Of a stretch of DNA of 37,785 nt, positions 16,261 to 24,914 are shown piece after piece. The stretch is from assembly GCA_023647555.1 (NCBI GenBank), contig JALRLY010000242.1, forward strand, positions 5,504 through 43,288, read 5' to 3'. Origin of the DNA: Pancytospora philotis. Taxonomy: Eukaryota > Microsporidia. Within the stretch, counting starts at the first letter, position 1. Each line of letters starts with the position of its first letter. The translations under genes and the position numbers were made by a program. The notes under the pieces are model-generated. The model was not told the origin of the DNA, made no database searches, and worked only from the letters and a program-made list of their open reading frames with translations.

Positions 16261-16803
16261 ATGGATGCGGAGAAGTACGACAGACAGATCCGGCTCTTCG
16301 GAAAGAGCACGCAGGAGCGGCTGTGCGGGCTGACGGTGCAGATTCTCGGGCACACATCGTTCATACCGTGCGAAATCGCGAAGAACGTAACGCTGCTGGG
16401 CGTGAAGAAGCTGGTGCTCGAAGAGGCGGTGCTCGCCAAGACGAAACGGATCGTACCGAGCGATCTGCAGGTGATCAACGAGCAGCTGGAGATCGAGCTG
16501 GCTGCGGCGCCGGTGGACAGCGATTTCCTGTTCGTGGTGGACGGCAAGGAGGAGCACCCGGGGCGCGAGCTCTACTCCGTATGCTCATCCTGCTTCCTGA
16601 TCCAGAAGAATCGCGTGGAGCACGTATGCGACGCCGCTGGCATGCCGAGCCTGGGGGATGATGGGGAGCGGAGCGGCCTTGTCTCGGCTGGTATGGCGCG
16701 GCTCGCTGGCGACTGCCTCGCAGGTGCCCTTGCCGTGCAGGAGTTCGTTAAGATTATCGAGGGTCGCGAACCCGGCCTGGACTCCTACAGGGTAAGCATT
16801 TAA
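16261..16803 (+). CDS. AOS1: Minimal SUMO E1 subunit Aos1/SAE1-like
   Basis: The 180-residue product starts MDAEKYDRQIRLFG, the signature N terminus of the Aos1/SAE1 (and Ula1/Uba1) half of ubiquitin-like activating enzymes; the arginine of DRQIRL reaches into the partner's adenylation site. EIAKNVTLLGVKKLVL corresponds to the first Rossmann helix and strand. The family glycine loop (GLGGLG) is replaced by GHTSFIP, and much of the protein is missing compared with human SAE1 (346). The ending (GDCLAGALAVQEFVKIIEGR) matches the E1 fold. It is best read as the non-catalytic SUMO E1 subunit working with Uba2; a Ula1-type NEDD8 subunit is the alternative. The ATG directly follows AAATTTTGCCG, so the longer upstream frame is not used. 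Confidence 0.8.
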   Translation: MDAEKYDRQIRLFGKSTQERLCGLTVQILGHTSFIPCEIAKNVTLLGVKKLVLEEAVLAKTKRIVPSDLQVINEQLEIELAAAPVDSDFLFVVDGKEEHPGRELYSVCSSCFLIQKNRVEHVCDAAGMPSLGDDGERSGLVSAGMARLAGDCLAGALAVQEFVKIIEGREPGLDSYRVSI

Positions 16804-17070
16804 GTGTATGAGCGGGTATTTTAGAGGCCAGATTGCATTTGACAGCTTTTAATTCATATACTGCGCTTATCTGCGTATAAATGTACCGATCAAATATCAA
16901 TAGGCTCTGTAGCACACTTACACTTATGCCTCGATAGCAGAGGAATAAATATTCGCACGCATTTTTTCATTTTATTGGCCACCGACTTGTACAAACACCT
17001 AACGGCCATCAGGGCTCGCTTCCTACTGCCCGTGCTCACTGGCGTATCTGGAAGCGCAAATTTTTGTCCT

Positions 17071-17559
17071 ATGGCTGGCACGCTGCGCGACTGGCAGCGG
17101 CAGAGCTGCCTGGGCTTCCTGGAGGGCCTGACAGATCTCAAAGGCAAGATCGGCAGCCCGGAGGAGCTGAAGCGCCTGCTCGGCCGCCTACACACGGCCT
17201 TTCTCCGCATGAAGAGGGCCTTCGCCATTCCCGCTTTTAGTGTTGCAGAACCGCTTACGCCCGAAGCGGCAGGGGGCGATGGCCCTGCGGCCTACTACCG
17301 CTGCGGCGACTGGCAGTTTGCGACCCTAGACGGCGCGGTCCTTGGCTTTCTGGACGACGCCTTCCAGGAAATCGAGCCCTCGTTCGTGGGCAGGCGCGTG
17401 GAGGAGCTGCCGCTTCTATGCGCCATGTACGCAGACTACGCCACAAGGGCATGCGACTACTGCGGGGAGTACCTGCACGGGCCCACACTCGAGACACCCA
17501 CCGGCCGCAACGAGGAGAGCGGCTACGTATCAGCTTTCCATCTGAAATGCAGGGACTAG
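17071..17559 (+). CDS. Putative Mediator subunit Med27-like protein
   Basis: A 162-residue protein whose start is fixed by AAATTTTTGTCCT directly before the ATG. The N-terminal half is helical (LKGKIGSPEELKRLLGRL). The C terminus carries a compact zinc-finger-like block: C128-x2-C131, then about 25 residues later FH157-x2-C160, ending two residues further on. Med27 ends the same way (human CQRCGKFLQ...AFHDTCRQ), including the position at the very end of the protein. Med27 is a tail/head-junction subunit of the RNA polymerase II Mediator. The rest is too divergent to confirm by eye, so this is a tentative call; another small zinc-binding protein is possible. Confidence 0.5.
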   Translation: MAGTLRDWQRQSCLGFLEGLTDLKGKIGSPEELKRLLGRLHTAFLRMKRAFAIPAFSVAEPLTPEAAGGDGPAAYYRCGDWQFATLDGAVLGFLDDAFQEIEPSFVGRRVEELPLLCAMYADYATRACDYCGEYLHGPTLETPTGRNEESGYVSAFHLKCRD

Positions 17560-17710
17560 TTGTTGCCATCTGTACTTTAAGCCTCGTACATTAGAGGTTT
17601 CAATATAGACTTGGAAAGATCGTTAGCAGTTTATTCACAACCTTATATGCGTATATCTGATACGCTGTTAAATTAAACTCATTCACAGCAACCAAAAGAC
17701 TACCACAACT

Positions 17711-18319
17711 TTATTTATTCTTGTCTGCGGAGGCCTCGGACGATCCCCAGGCATAGGCCGGGACGAAGCTCTCGAAGAAGCCGCACTCGGCAAAGAGGTT
17801 GGGCAGCAGCCAGAGCCCCGGCGGGTGCGTGAAGCACGTGATCGCGAACACCACGGCCCTGACGACCGCAGCCACGAAGAGGAAGATGATGAAGCCGCCG
17901 AGCGGGTACTTCACGTACGACGCGAGGTTCTTGAGCCACCGCGGCCACATCTGGAACATCACGAAGAGCAGCGTGAGGAGCACGAGCAGCACGGCGATGA
18001 GGATGTTGGCGTGGCTCACGCGGTCCTTGACCCACATGTACGTGTCGGTGACCTGGACGGCGTTGCCCGCCTGGAAGTCCACGATGCCCGCCGCCCCGTT
18101 GCCGACGGCGCGCACCTTGACGAGCTTGTACGACTTGAGCAGCGCGGCGATGCCCTCCTTGACCTCGTCGGCGGAATAGCCCTGCTTGGAGAGTGCCTTG
18201 ACGCAGTCGATTGCGGAGATCGTCTGCACTCTGCGCAGCGACCTGAATATCTTTTCGGTGGTCGGGAGCGCGCGCAGCGTCCTCTCCAGGAGCTTCAGCT
18301 GTTCATCACTCATAGTCAT
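17711..18319 (-). CDS. SEC62: Sec62, ER post-translational translocation subunit
   Basis: Sec62 joins Sec63 and the Sec61 channel for post-translational import into the ER. The 202-residue product has a cytosolic N-terminal domain (1-105), two transmembrane segments (about 108-130 and 146-170) with a short loop containing QMWPRWLK, and the conserved C-terminal stretch GLWLLPNLFAECGFFESFVP then YAW, matching the Sec62 family pattern (FWLFPNL...GFxDSFxPLYxW). Length is near yeast Sec62 (283) minus N- and C-terminal extensions. The start at 18319 follows AGATTTTGCAGCCC; a second ATG at 18313 is possible. The stop lies inside AATAAATAAA (17710-17715 region). Confidence 0.92.
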   Translation of the reverse strand: MTMSDEQLKLLERTLRALPTTEKIFRSLRRVQTISAIDCVKALSKQGYSADEVKEGIAALLKSYKLVKVRAVGNGAAGIVDFQAGNAVQVTDTYMWVKDRVSHANILIAVLLVLLTLLFVMFQMWPRWLKNLASYVKYPLGGFIIFLFVAAVVRAVVFAITCFTHPPGLWLLPNLFAECGFFESFVPAYAWGSSEASADKNK

Positions 18320-18614
18320 GGGCTGCAAAATCTTCCGCTTTGTATCAGCGAAAGGAGGAAGCGGTGCGAGGCGCAGCGGAAGAAAGTTTATGCAAATTCG
18401 TTTGTGCCTAAAGGCGTATGAAGGTTATTGAGCCTATCAGCTGTCTATAATCAGGATCATTAAATGATGATAAAGTGCTGATCGCGGGCATTCTATCAGA
18501 CGCCATATGAGCAGCTGCTAACACTTTATCAGTACTTTGATGCGCCTCATCCCTCTCCATCACTCCATGCTTCGCCGCTCGCCCCTTTTCAAGCTCCGCA
18601 AAAATTGTGCGCCC

Positions 18615-18881
18615 ATGGTCGACTACGACGCATACTTCAAGCCGGCGCGCGACGACTCGGAGCTGAGCTACTACGATGAGGTGGACATCACTGATTTCAA
18701 GTACTACCCCGATGCGCAGGCGTTCACGTATCCGTGCCCGTGCGGCGATCTGTTTATTATCTCGCTCAGAGATCTGGAGAACGGCGAGACGATCGCCACG
18801 TGTCCGTCCTGCTCGCTGATCGTACTGGTGGTCTACGAGCAGAAGGACATTGCAGCGCGCGTAGCGGAGTCGCAGTCGTAG
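18615..18881 (+). CDS. DPH3: Dph3/Kti11, CSL-type zinc protein for diphthamide and Elongator
   Basis: Small 88-residue electron-donor protein used by Dph1-Dph2 in the first step of diphthamide synthesis on EF-2 and by Elongator in wobble-uridine modification. The diagnostic CSL zinc ribbon is intact: YYDEVDITDF, then PCPCGD, DLENGE and TCPSCS, giving the four zinc/iron cysteines, followed by the beta strand LIVLVVYE. Length equals yeast Dph3 (82) plus a few residues. The ATG at 18615 is preceded by AAAAATTGTGCGCCC; the upstream open frame was excluded. Confidence 0.96.
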   Translation: MVDYDAYFKPARDDSELSYYDEVDITDFKYYPDAQAFTYPCPCGDLFIISLRDLENGETIATCPSCSLIVLVVYEQKDIAARVAESQS

Positions 18882-19185
18882 ATCTAAAGCTTTGTGAACG
18901 GCGATAATGTGCAATGGTTAAAGCACCCACCACTAGGTACCAAAGACTGTGCATAGCAGCCGCAGCGGTGGGCGCTTCAATGCGTAGCCGCCACAATGAA
19001 TGAATTTTAGATGAGCTGTTTTATTTATAATAGCATTAGCAGAGCATCAGCATAGCGTTATCTTGCAAAATTATTATTGAACCGTTTATTTACTGATTGC
19101 TGTCGTAGGTAATCTCACGACAAGCACCGCCAATGCACTATGCATTTATCCTGATGCAATTCATTCTGGTAGTATCACTCTCTCC
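18882..19185. other. Spacer between DPH3 and the SFR1-like gene
   Basis: About 300 bases of convergent 3' DNA. AAGCACCCACC (18921-18931) can pair with GGTGGGCGCTT (18967-18977) with one mismatch, giving a GC-rich hairpin just after the DPH3 stop. No gene or known RNA is seen. Confidence 0.4.
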
Positions 19186-19542
19186 TCAATCCTCTACGAT
19201 GCCAAAATCCTCCGGATCAAGCCCGAACTGCTCGAGGCTGTAGTGCTTGTACAGAGCATCGAGCGGCAGCTCAAACTCTTTATGCAAAACTGCGCTGCAT
19301 TCTAAGATCGCATCCCTGTACTTCTCAGTAAGCTCATCCAGATCGTGCTGCTCCATAAACTGCCCCAGCATGCGCAGCTTCCGGTACTCGTCCTTGAGCT
19401 TGAACAGCGGGTCCTTGAACTGGTCCGAGTAGCGCCGCCGCTTGGCGGTGGGTGCCGCCGTTTCCTTTGCAGAGTAGAACTTCCTGCCATCCACCTCCAC
19501 GACATCGTAGCCCGCGGGATCCTCCACCTCTGTGACGTACAT
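19186..19542 (-). CDS. Sfr1/Mei5-like recombination mediator (tentative)
   Basis: A 118-residue protein starting after AAAAATACCAGCCC. Residues 40-118 resemble the C-terminal core of Sfr1/Mei5: a helix (DPLFKLKDEYRKLRMLGQF), LDELTEKYRDAILECSAVLHKEF, then L-x2-LYKHYSLEQFGLDPEDF, comparable to the human SFR1 ending with its LIDHYGLDD and EEEF motifs. Sfr1 partners Swi5 and stimulates Rad51/Dmc1 strand exchange. The N-terminal region is short and contains a basic AKRRR motif. The similarity is at pattern level, so the call is tentative. Confidence 0.5.
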   Translation of the reverse strand: MYVTEVEDPAGYDVVEVDGRKFYSAKETAAPTAKRRRYSDQFKDPLFKLKDEYRKLRMLGQFMEQHDLDELTEKYRDAILECSAVLHKEFELPLDALYKHYSLEQFGLDPEDFGIVED

Positions 19543-19707
19543 GGGCTGGTATTTTTATTTCTATGAATCGCAGCCGCAGCGTGTAGCGATCAATAATCAA
19601 TGCAGCGTGGAAATGACAACAGAGCGCCAATTTTGATCCAAGTAAATCATCAGTGTTAACTTTTTAGCTTTTATAAGCACCTCATATAAACCTATTTGAT
19701 CAGCCCA

Positions 19708-22131
19708 TCATGGCATGTATTCCAGCACGCCGTTTGCCTGTTCCACTATGCCCTTGTCGATCAACGACTCAATGGCATCGGCAACGGCCTCGGCCGACAC
19801 GCGCTGCAGAATGAGCGACGCCGCCTCCCGCTGCAGACAGTCAACCGCGACCGACTTGCGGGCCTTCACGATCCGCGCAAGCAGCGCCTGGATGTGGCTC
19901 GCCACGCAGTAGTAGTTCCCTTTGTCTGCCCGCTCTTTGAGTGCGCTGATGTCGATGGGCGGCATGCCGTTGCCGCTGCCGCTGAGGCTGAAGCCGCCAG
20001 TGCTGCTCTGCACAAGGCCCACAGACACGAGAGTCTCCAGGATGCCTGCCACCACGCCGTTCTTCATCTGCAGCATCCTGCCCAGCTCGTCCACCGTCCT
20101 GCTCTGCCGCAGCGCATCCAGCACCGCATATTGCAATAGACTGGCAGTTACGACTCGCCCGCCGATCTGCACCGTCACCTTGGAAAACTCGTGGACAATC
20201 CGGATGCCCTTGCCGGCCATGCGGTGCTGCCCATCGACGACCGCGCCGCCGTTGTGCCGGGCGACCGCCTCCAGCAGCTGCTCAGGCGCCCGCAGCTCCT
20301 GCACTTCGAGCTCGAAGCCCCAAAATGCGCCGTTCAGCAGCGTAAGCAGCCGCGGCGCTTCTTTTCCCTGCGCACCGCCGTTGTGCGACTCTTTGCCATT
20401 GTGCGCCTCTTTGCCATTGTGCGCCTCTTTGCCGTGGTGTATCTTGTTGCCGAGCATATCCTGCACCATCTTCCATAGCTTGTCCTCCTCGCCGACGCGC
20501 AGGCTGCGCAGCACCGCAAGCTCGCGGCCCAGGCAGCTCTTCCGCGCCAGCAACCGCATCCGCAGACTCACCTGGTACACATTCATCAGCTCGCCCTTGT
20601 CGGCCACCAGCTCGTGCATGAGCTTGAGCCGCTCGATCTCCGCATCCTCGATCAGGCGCTGGTGCGCCGCACCGCAGGCGGTCACATCGTCGCCGCACAC
20701 GACCATCCCGTCGATCGCCGCGCAGAACCGCTCGATGAAGCACGGCTTCACCCGCTGCAGCGCGAACTTCACCACCGACACCAGAATCTCGCGGAAATCG
20801 CTGTGCACCAGCGCGTTCATCGCGAGCGCGGCGCCGAAGCGGATGGCCTTCCCCTCGCTCTTGCCGAAGGCTGCGCCGTCGAACAGCATGCTGCACGGCA
20901 CGACGGCACACTCGGCGCTGCTCTCCATGCCGTCGCTGTACGCCTCCGCGCTGGCCTTCCGGCTGCAGTCCTCGGCGCGCATCAGATCGAGCGCAGCAAA
21001 GAGCCGGTGGATGCTGTCGGTGTCGCCGCACAGCAGCCGGCTGCACCGGTTCACGGCCTCGATGGCGAACAGCGCGTAGCCCTTCTTGACCACCGAGTAG
21101 CCCTTCTCCAGCACGCCGAGCTGCTTCGCGATGCGGCTGTAGCGGTTTGTGCAGGCATCGTCCTCGGTCTGCATCAGGTAGTCCCCGAGCCGCTTGTTGC
21201 TCTTGTTCAGCAGCGGCGCAACCACGAGCATAATGTCGCCGGCGCTCTCGATCGGGGCCGCGCCGGCCTGCGCAAGGGCGTCGGCGCCGAAGCACCCGCC
21301 GCTCAGCAGCGCACCGAACTCGCTGTTCTCGCCGAAGCCGCGCAGCAGGAAATCCCGGATCCGCTCGGCCATCGTCTCCGCGTTGGACAGCAGGCAGCTC
21401 GAAAGGATCTTCTCGTACTTGTCCACGCTCTCCGTCAGGAAATACTCGTTCGCGCGCTCGCGCTCGCACATCGCCACGCGGTGGAACAGCCGCGCGTACT
21501 CCTCGACGTCCTCGATCTCGTATATCAGCTGGTACTTCTTCTCCAGCTTGCCGAGCGCCAGCTTCTCGTACTTCTCCTTGTAGTACAGCATCGGCGTGAA
21601 CGTGTCGGGCACGATGCGCGAGAACGACTCGAGGATCACCCGCCGCACCAGCACGTGCCGCTTCGTCGCGGCCTGCGCGTCGCCGCAGCTGTCCTCGGTC
21701 CGCCCGTACTCGTAGACGTCGTCGAAGAACGTCACGGGCATGTTCTGGATCACGCTCCGCTCCCACAGCAGATAGCCAAACTCGTCCACGCGGCGCCCGC
21801 GCACGCACTCGTTCAGGAAGCTGCTCAGCCGGTTGATCGCAACCACCATGCGCGAGTACTCCTCGAAGCCCGCGGCGTACGCCGCCACGTAGTCCGCAGC
21901 GGCCTCGATGCGCAGCCGGTGCTCGCGGCAGCGGTTGTACATGAAGTCCCCGATCTTCCAGTACAGCTTGTCCTCGTACGGGACCACGGACGTGCAGACG
22001 CGGTAGATCGTGCTGTACACCTCGGAGGCGTTGCACGAGCCCGTGCTGGACAGCTCGAAGAACTCCTTGTAGAGCCGGGCCCAGAGCATGCTGAACTCCG
22101 CATCGTTGAGCGGCTTTCTCCCGATCTCCAT
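19708..22131 (-). CDS. Cullin, scaffold of a RING ubiquitin ligase
   Basis: An 807-residue cullin. The N-terminal half is the helical cullin-repeat arm (for example NRLSSFLNECVRGRRVDEFG and RVILESFSRIVPDTFTPMLYYKEK); the middle is the cullin homology domain that holds Rbx1; the C terminus is the winged helix with the neddylation site region ARIVKARKSVAVDCLQREA (Lys at about 756, compare CUL1 IVRIMKMRKVLKH). The final residues EYMP replace the usual YxYxA ending. It is probably the Cul1/Cdc53 type that works in SCF ligases, but Cul3 is not excluded. Around residues 560-590 sits an in-frame tandem repeat (HNGKEA units). The start at 22131 has only a short AT-rich leader. Confidence 0.9.
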   Translation of the reverse strand: MEIGRKPLNDAEFSMLWARLYKEFFELSSTGSCNASEVYSTIYRVCTSVVPYEDKLYWKIGDFMYNRCREHRLRIEAAADYVAAYAAGFEEYSRMVVAINRLSSFLNECVRGRRVDEFGYLLWERSVIQNMPVTFFDDVYEYGRTEDSCGDAQAATKRHVLVRRVILESFSRIVPDTFTPMLYYKEKYEKLALGKLEKKYQLIYEIEDVEEYARLFHRVAMCERERANEYFLTESVDKYEKILSSCLLSNAETMAERIRDFLLRGFGENSEFGALLSGGCFGADALAQAGAAPIESAGDIMLVVAPLLNKSNKRLGDYLMQTEDDACTNRYSRIAKQLGVLEKGYSVVKKGYALFAIEAVNRCSRLLCGDTDSIHRLFAALDLMRAEDCSRKASAEAYSDGMESSAECAVVPCSMLFDGAAFGKSEGKAIRFGAALAMNALVHSDFREILVSVVKFALQRVKPCFIERFCAAIDGMVVCGDDVTACGAAHQRLIEDAEIERLKLMHELVADKGELMNVYQVSLRMRLLARKSCLGRELAVLRSLRVGEEDKLWKMVQDMLGNKIHHGKEAHNGKEAHNGKESHNGGAQGKEAPRLLTLLNGAFWGFELEVQELRAPEQLLEAVARHNGGAVVDGQHRMAGKGIRIVHEFSKVTVQIGGRVVTASLLQYAVLDALRQSRTVDELGRMLQMKNGVVAGILETLVSVGLVQSSTGGFSLSGSGNGMPPIDISALKERADKGNYYCVASHIQALLARIVKARKSVAVDCLQREAASLILQRVSAEAVADAIESLIDKGIVEQANGVLEYMP
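20385..20440 (-). repeat. In-frame 18-base repeats inside the cullin gene
   Basis: Three near-identical copies of an 18-base unit (plus strand TTGTGCGCCTCTTTGCCA) give the protein repeat HNGKEA x2 plus HNGKES. The frame is kept. It is analogous to the repeat insert of NPL4. Confidence 0.85.
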
Positions 22132-22520
22132 TTATTTACGAGTGGCGGAATGTTTTAACCCTTTGTTTATTTTGTTTATGCGCTCGGGTCTGCTATGCGG
22201 TTGGCGCTGGCTGCTCCCTGTGTCGATTTTCGCGATGGATGTAGCTTTAAAATTTGTTGGTGCCAGTGCACAGGTGATATGCATTAATTGCGGCTCGTTT
22301 TATTCAACTAGTTTACACTGGTAAATCATACAAGTATCGATATTTGTGCCTTGTTATTATAAATACAACGAGATAGCAATGAACTAAAGTACTAAAAGTG
22401 TCCATCTGGGCCTCTAAAATCCTGTGCTAAGCAGCTTTTAATCAATGCGAATACCAGCCGCGCGTGCCGAGTTTATCGGCCCAGATAGCCACGGACCATT
22501 AAATCGCTGGACCCGGTGCC
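22132..22520. other. Spacer upstream of the cullin gene, with a 9-bp inverted repeat
   Basis: About 390 AT-rich bases. A perfect 9-base inverted repeat (ATCTGGGCC at 22404-22412, GGCCCAGAT at 22478-22486) encloses 65 bases that contain a further short stem (GCCGA/TCGGC at about 22467-22481). It might be a small structured RNA, but it does not fold as a tRNA. Confidence 0.35.
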
Positions 22521-23480
22521 TTAGAAAGTGCCTTCGCCAGAGAGATCTAGCGCCTCTAGCCTAAGGAGCTCTGCAGCACATTTGGCGAGCTGGGTGTGCA
22601 AAGACTGGACGAAGGCCTCTTCGCCCAGATGAGGAGCGGCAGAGTACCGCTCGATATTCTCTTGCACGGCTATTAGATCTGTACTCAGCGGAACCGCGGT
22701 AGGCGAAAAGTCGCGCCACGCCAAATTCTCCAGCACCACAAATAAATTACTGCACACGCTATAGTGGTGCGTGTAGCGCTTGTGCAGGCTGGCGTAAATG
22801 CCGAGCAGGTGCTTAGTGCACCCGTGGGTGTGTATAATCCCCTGAATATGCGCGTCTAGTTGCTCAAGAGGAAAATCAGGCTCTTGGGAGTGTTGAATTA
22901 TGCAAGCCATCGACTTGTGCAGCATCGTATTGATCCGCCGCTCTATCTGGCTGAACTGCCGACGGAGCGTGCACATGGGATCCGAGTCGGCGGCGGTTGG
23001 ACGCGATTCGATGCTATCAAGCTCCGCAGCGGGCCCGGCTGGTGGGCCATTGGGGTTCGGCGTCTGGAAACAGGCAACGCACGCATCTATAGCATTCGAG
23101 TACGCGAGTACCTGTCTGAAGAGCTCGCCGAAGTGAAACTGGTCCGACTCGCACATGTCTTTATTGCGGAGTGAAGCGTAATGCATTGAGCTTTGCAGAT
23201 TTTCGGAAGCGATTGATACCGCGTTGTTGCAGAGCTCTGGGTTCTCTTTGCACTCGAAATCTTGGGCAACCACTTTGAAGGCTTCGAACTTGCAGTGGTG
23301 CCAGGCCAGCTGCGCAGCATGGTCGCAGGCGTGCTCCAGCAAATTCCTGATCTTGCTCTTGATGGCCCCGTGCCACGTGAGATGCTGAGCCCCGTCTAGG
23401 TCGTGCGCAGACGCCGCGCGAGATATCCCCAGCAGCGCAGCTAGCACGAGCATCTGGTTCCAGAATGATCTAGCCTTCAT
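22521..23480 (-). CDS. Cys-rich secreted protein, 319 residues
   Basis: No recognised family. The ATG at 23480 follows AAAATTTTTACCGT (minus strand). The open frame continues upstream into the tRNA-Arg gene through non-ATG starts and was rejected there. The N terminus (MKARSFWNQMLVLAALLG then ISRAASA) is a textbook signal peptide with cleavage after ASA. The mature chain has about a dozen cysteines spread over its length (for example FECKENPELCNN, CVACF) and many His residues, which suggests disulphide bonding outside the cytosol. It is a candidate secreted effector or wall protein; the function is unknown. Confidence 0.85.
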   Translation of the reverse strand: MKARSFWNQMLVLAALLGISRAASAHDLDGAQHLTWHGAIKSKIRNLLEHACDHAAQLAWHHCKFEAFKVVAQDFECKENPELCNNAVSIASENLQSSMHYASLRNKDMCESDQFHFGELFRQVLAYSNAIDACVACFQTPNPNGPPAGPAAELDSIESRPTAADSDPMCTLRRQFSQIERRINTMLHKSMACIIQHSQEPDFPLEQLDAHIQGIIHTHGCTKHLLGIYASLHKRYTHHYSVCSNLFVVLENLAWRDFSPTAVPLSTDLIAVQENIERYSAAPHLGEEAFVQSLHTQLAKCAAELLRLEALDLSGEGTF

Positions 23481-23599
23481 ACGGTAAAAATTTTGCCTAA
23501 TTTTTGTAAAGCCGTTGCTGTTATAGCGACTCATCGAGTAGCGCGGCGCGAGTAAGCTTTCCAGCGCCTGCGAGCTGCTCTTTGCAATCTGCAAAAATA

Positions 23600-23671
23600 C
23601 ATCCAAGACGGGGCTCGAACCCGCAATCTTAGCCTCCGGAGGGCTACGCCTTACCATTAGGCCACTTGGAC
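23600..23671 (-). tRNA. tRNA-Arg (anticodon CCG)
   Basis: Reverse-strand cloverleaf. The acceptor stem GTCCAAG pairs with CTTGGAT (first pair is a wobble), the D arm is GCCTAATGGTAAGGC, the anticodon stem TAGCC/GGCTA holds the loop CTCCGGA with anticodon CCG, and the T arm is GCGGGTTCGAGCCCCGT. The discriminator is G. A TTTTT terminator follows (plus 23594-23598) and a TATATTTTTATATA box precedes it. No intron. Confidence 0.95.
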
Positions 23672-23966
23672 TATATAAAAATATAACACGATCCGGTACT
23701 TGTATGATACTAGTTAATAATAGATAGGGCAGCAGAAGCACATGTGTTAATACAGCAGCAATGCGATGCAACCGTTTGATGGTGTGGCGCGCTCAAGGAC
23801 CGTGTGGGGCTGGCACGCTTCACTCTATCGACGGCAGTCACCCAGCTCACCGAAGAGCGCCGTGATCGCATCGGCACTACAAAACTGCAGGCCACTGTGC
23901 ACATGCTGCGTCCATGGCCCAACGAGAAATTTTTAGCATTCGGGCCGCCATCTCTGGCCCATCACC

Positions 23967-24914
23967 ATGCTCAGACCAGCCAGAGCGCTCTTCCTCCTGA
24001 GCTCGCTCTGCACGCTGTACATAGCGCTGCTGGAGCGCAGGCTGTTCCGGCTGCTGGACGATATCGTCGATGCAAGGCGCAGAGTCGAGTGCGGCCAGCT
24101 GCTGGGCATTCTGCGGCACGACATCGTGCTGGTGATAGAGAAGGACTGCAACTACGGCATATTCAACAGCCTCATCCCGCGCGGCGGCCAGTGGGCCGGC
24201 AGGCCTGTCGGCGTCCGTGCACAGCCGTATTCGTACCGGAGATCTGGCGCCGGGCGCGCCAAAATCATCAGACCCTTCACCGACAGGAAGATGCAGCATT
24301 ATATCCTGTCGCCGCGCATCGTGCCGGTGGATGGCTGCAAGTGCCGCTACCTTAACTTCATGCCCGGGGATTACCTCGACCGGAGCGTCCTCGCCACGTT
24401 CCAGCAGGCGCACAATAAGCTGTGCGGGCTGGGCCTCTGCAAGGTTTCGTACGGCGGGATGCAGCTGTCCCGGCGGTGCCGTACAAAGTACGAGGAGCAC
24501 ACGTTCAGGATAGAGGAGATCGGAAGCATCTACTACACGAGCTACCACGAGCGCAACGCACTGATGGAGAAGGTGGGCACAGCACTCAAGAAACTAACTG
24601 CACTGGATAAGAACTCTATTTCGCGGCTAGAGTTCAGCACCGCCGCCACGAACGAGCTCCTGGGCATCCTCATTAGATGCGGCATCCTGCGCTCGCCCGT
24701 GTCTCTCCGGGCGTACCCCGATCTGGGGCCCTTGCTCTTCCCCTTCAGGTTCTTTGGCTCGGGCAGCGATGCCTGGACCTCGGTGAATCTCCTGAGCATC
24801 GGCTTTGATCTCCGCGGCGTGCTTGACAGCGAACTGAGCTTTCTGTTCGACAAGGAGGCCGTTGCGCAGCTATGCGTTGACGAGGGCGTATACGTGGCCC
24901 ACTGTGTCTACTGA
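23967..24914 (+). CDS. Uncharacterised protein with N-terminal membrane anchor or signal
   Basis: The 315-residue protein is not recognised. One hydrophobic segment near residues 7-22 (ALFLLSSLCTLYIALL) flanked by arginines suggests a signal anchor, with the bulk of the protein lumenal or external, or an uncleaved signal. The body is globular with motifs GDYLDRSVLATF, SRRCRTKYEEHTF and GSIYYTSYHERN and several cysteines. GAGAAATTTTTAGC lies about 40 bases upstream, farther than usual. The ATG at 23914 is out of frame. AATAAA is not evident near the stop. Confidence 0.75.
   Translation: MLRPARALFLLSSLCTLYIALLERRLFRLLDDIVDARRRVECGQLLGILRHDIVLVIEKDCNYGIFNSLIPRGGQWAGRPVGVRAQPYSYRRSGAGRAKIIRPFTDRKMQHYILSPRIVPVDGCKCRYLNFMPGDYLDRSVLATFQQAHNKLCGLGLCKVSYGGMQLSRRCRTKYEEHTFRIEEIGSIYYTSYHERNALMEKVGTALKKLTALDKNSISRLEFSTAATNELLGILIRCGILRSPVSLRAYPDLGPLLFPFRFFGSGSDAWTSVNLLSIGFDLRGVLDSELSFLFDKEAVAQLCVDEGVYVAHCVY

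Noticed and set aside
20614..22158. 514-codon plus-strand open frame
   Set aside because: Antisense to the cullin; low-complexity Leu/Ala/Arg/His protein typical of shadow frames.
22404..22486. tRNA with a long variable arm
   Set aside because: No B-box (GTTCGA) and no anticodon arm in register.
23481..23771. N-terminal extension of the secreted minus-strand gene through the tRNA
   Set aside because: It uses a non-ATG start and runs through tRNA-Arg; the ATG at 23480 has the local start signal and a signal peptide.
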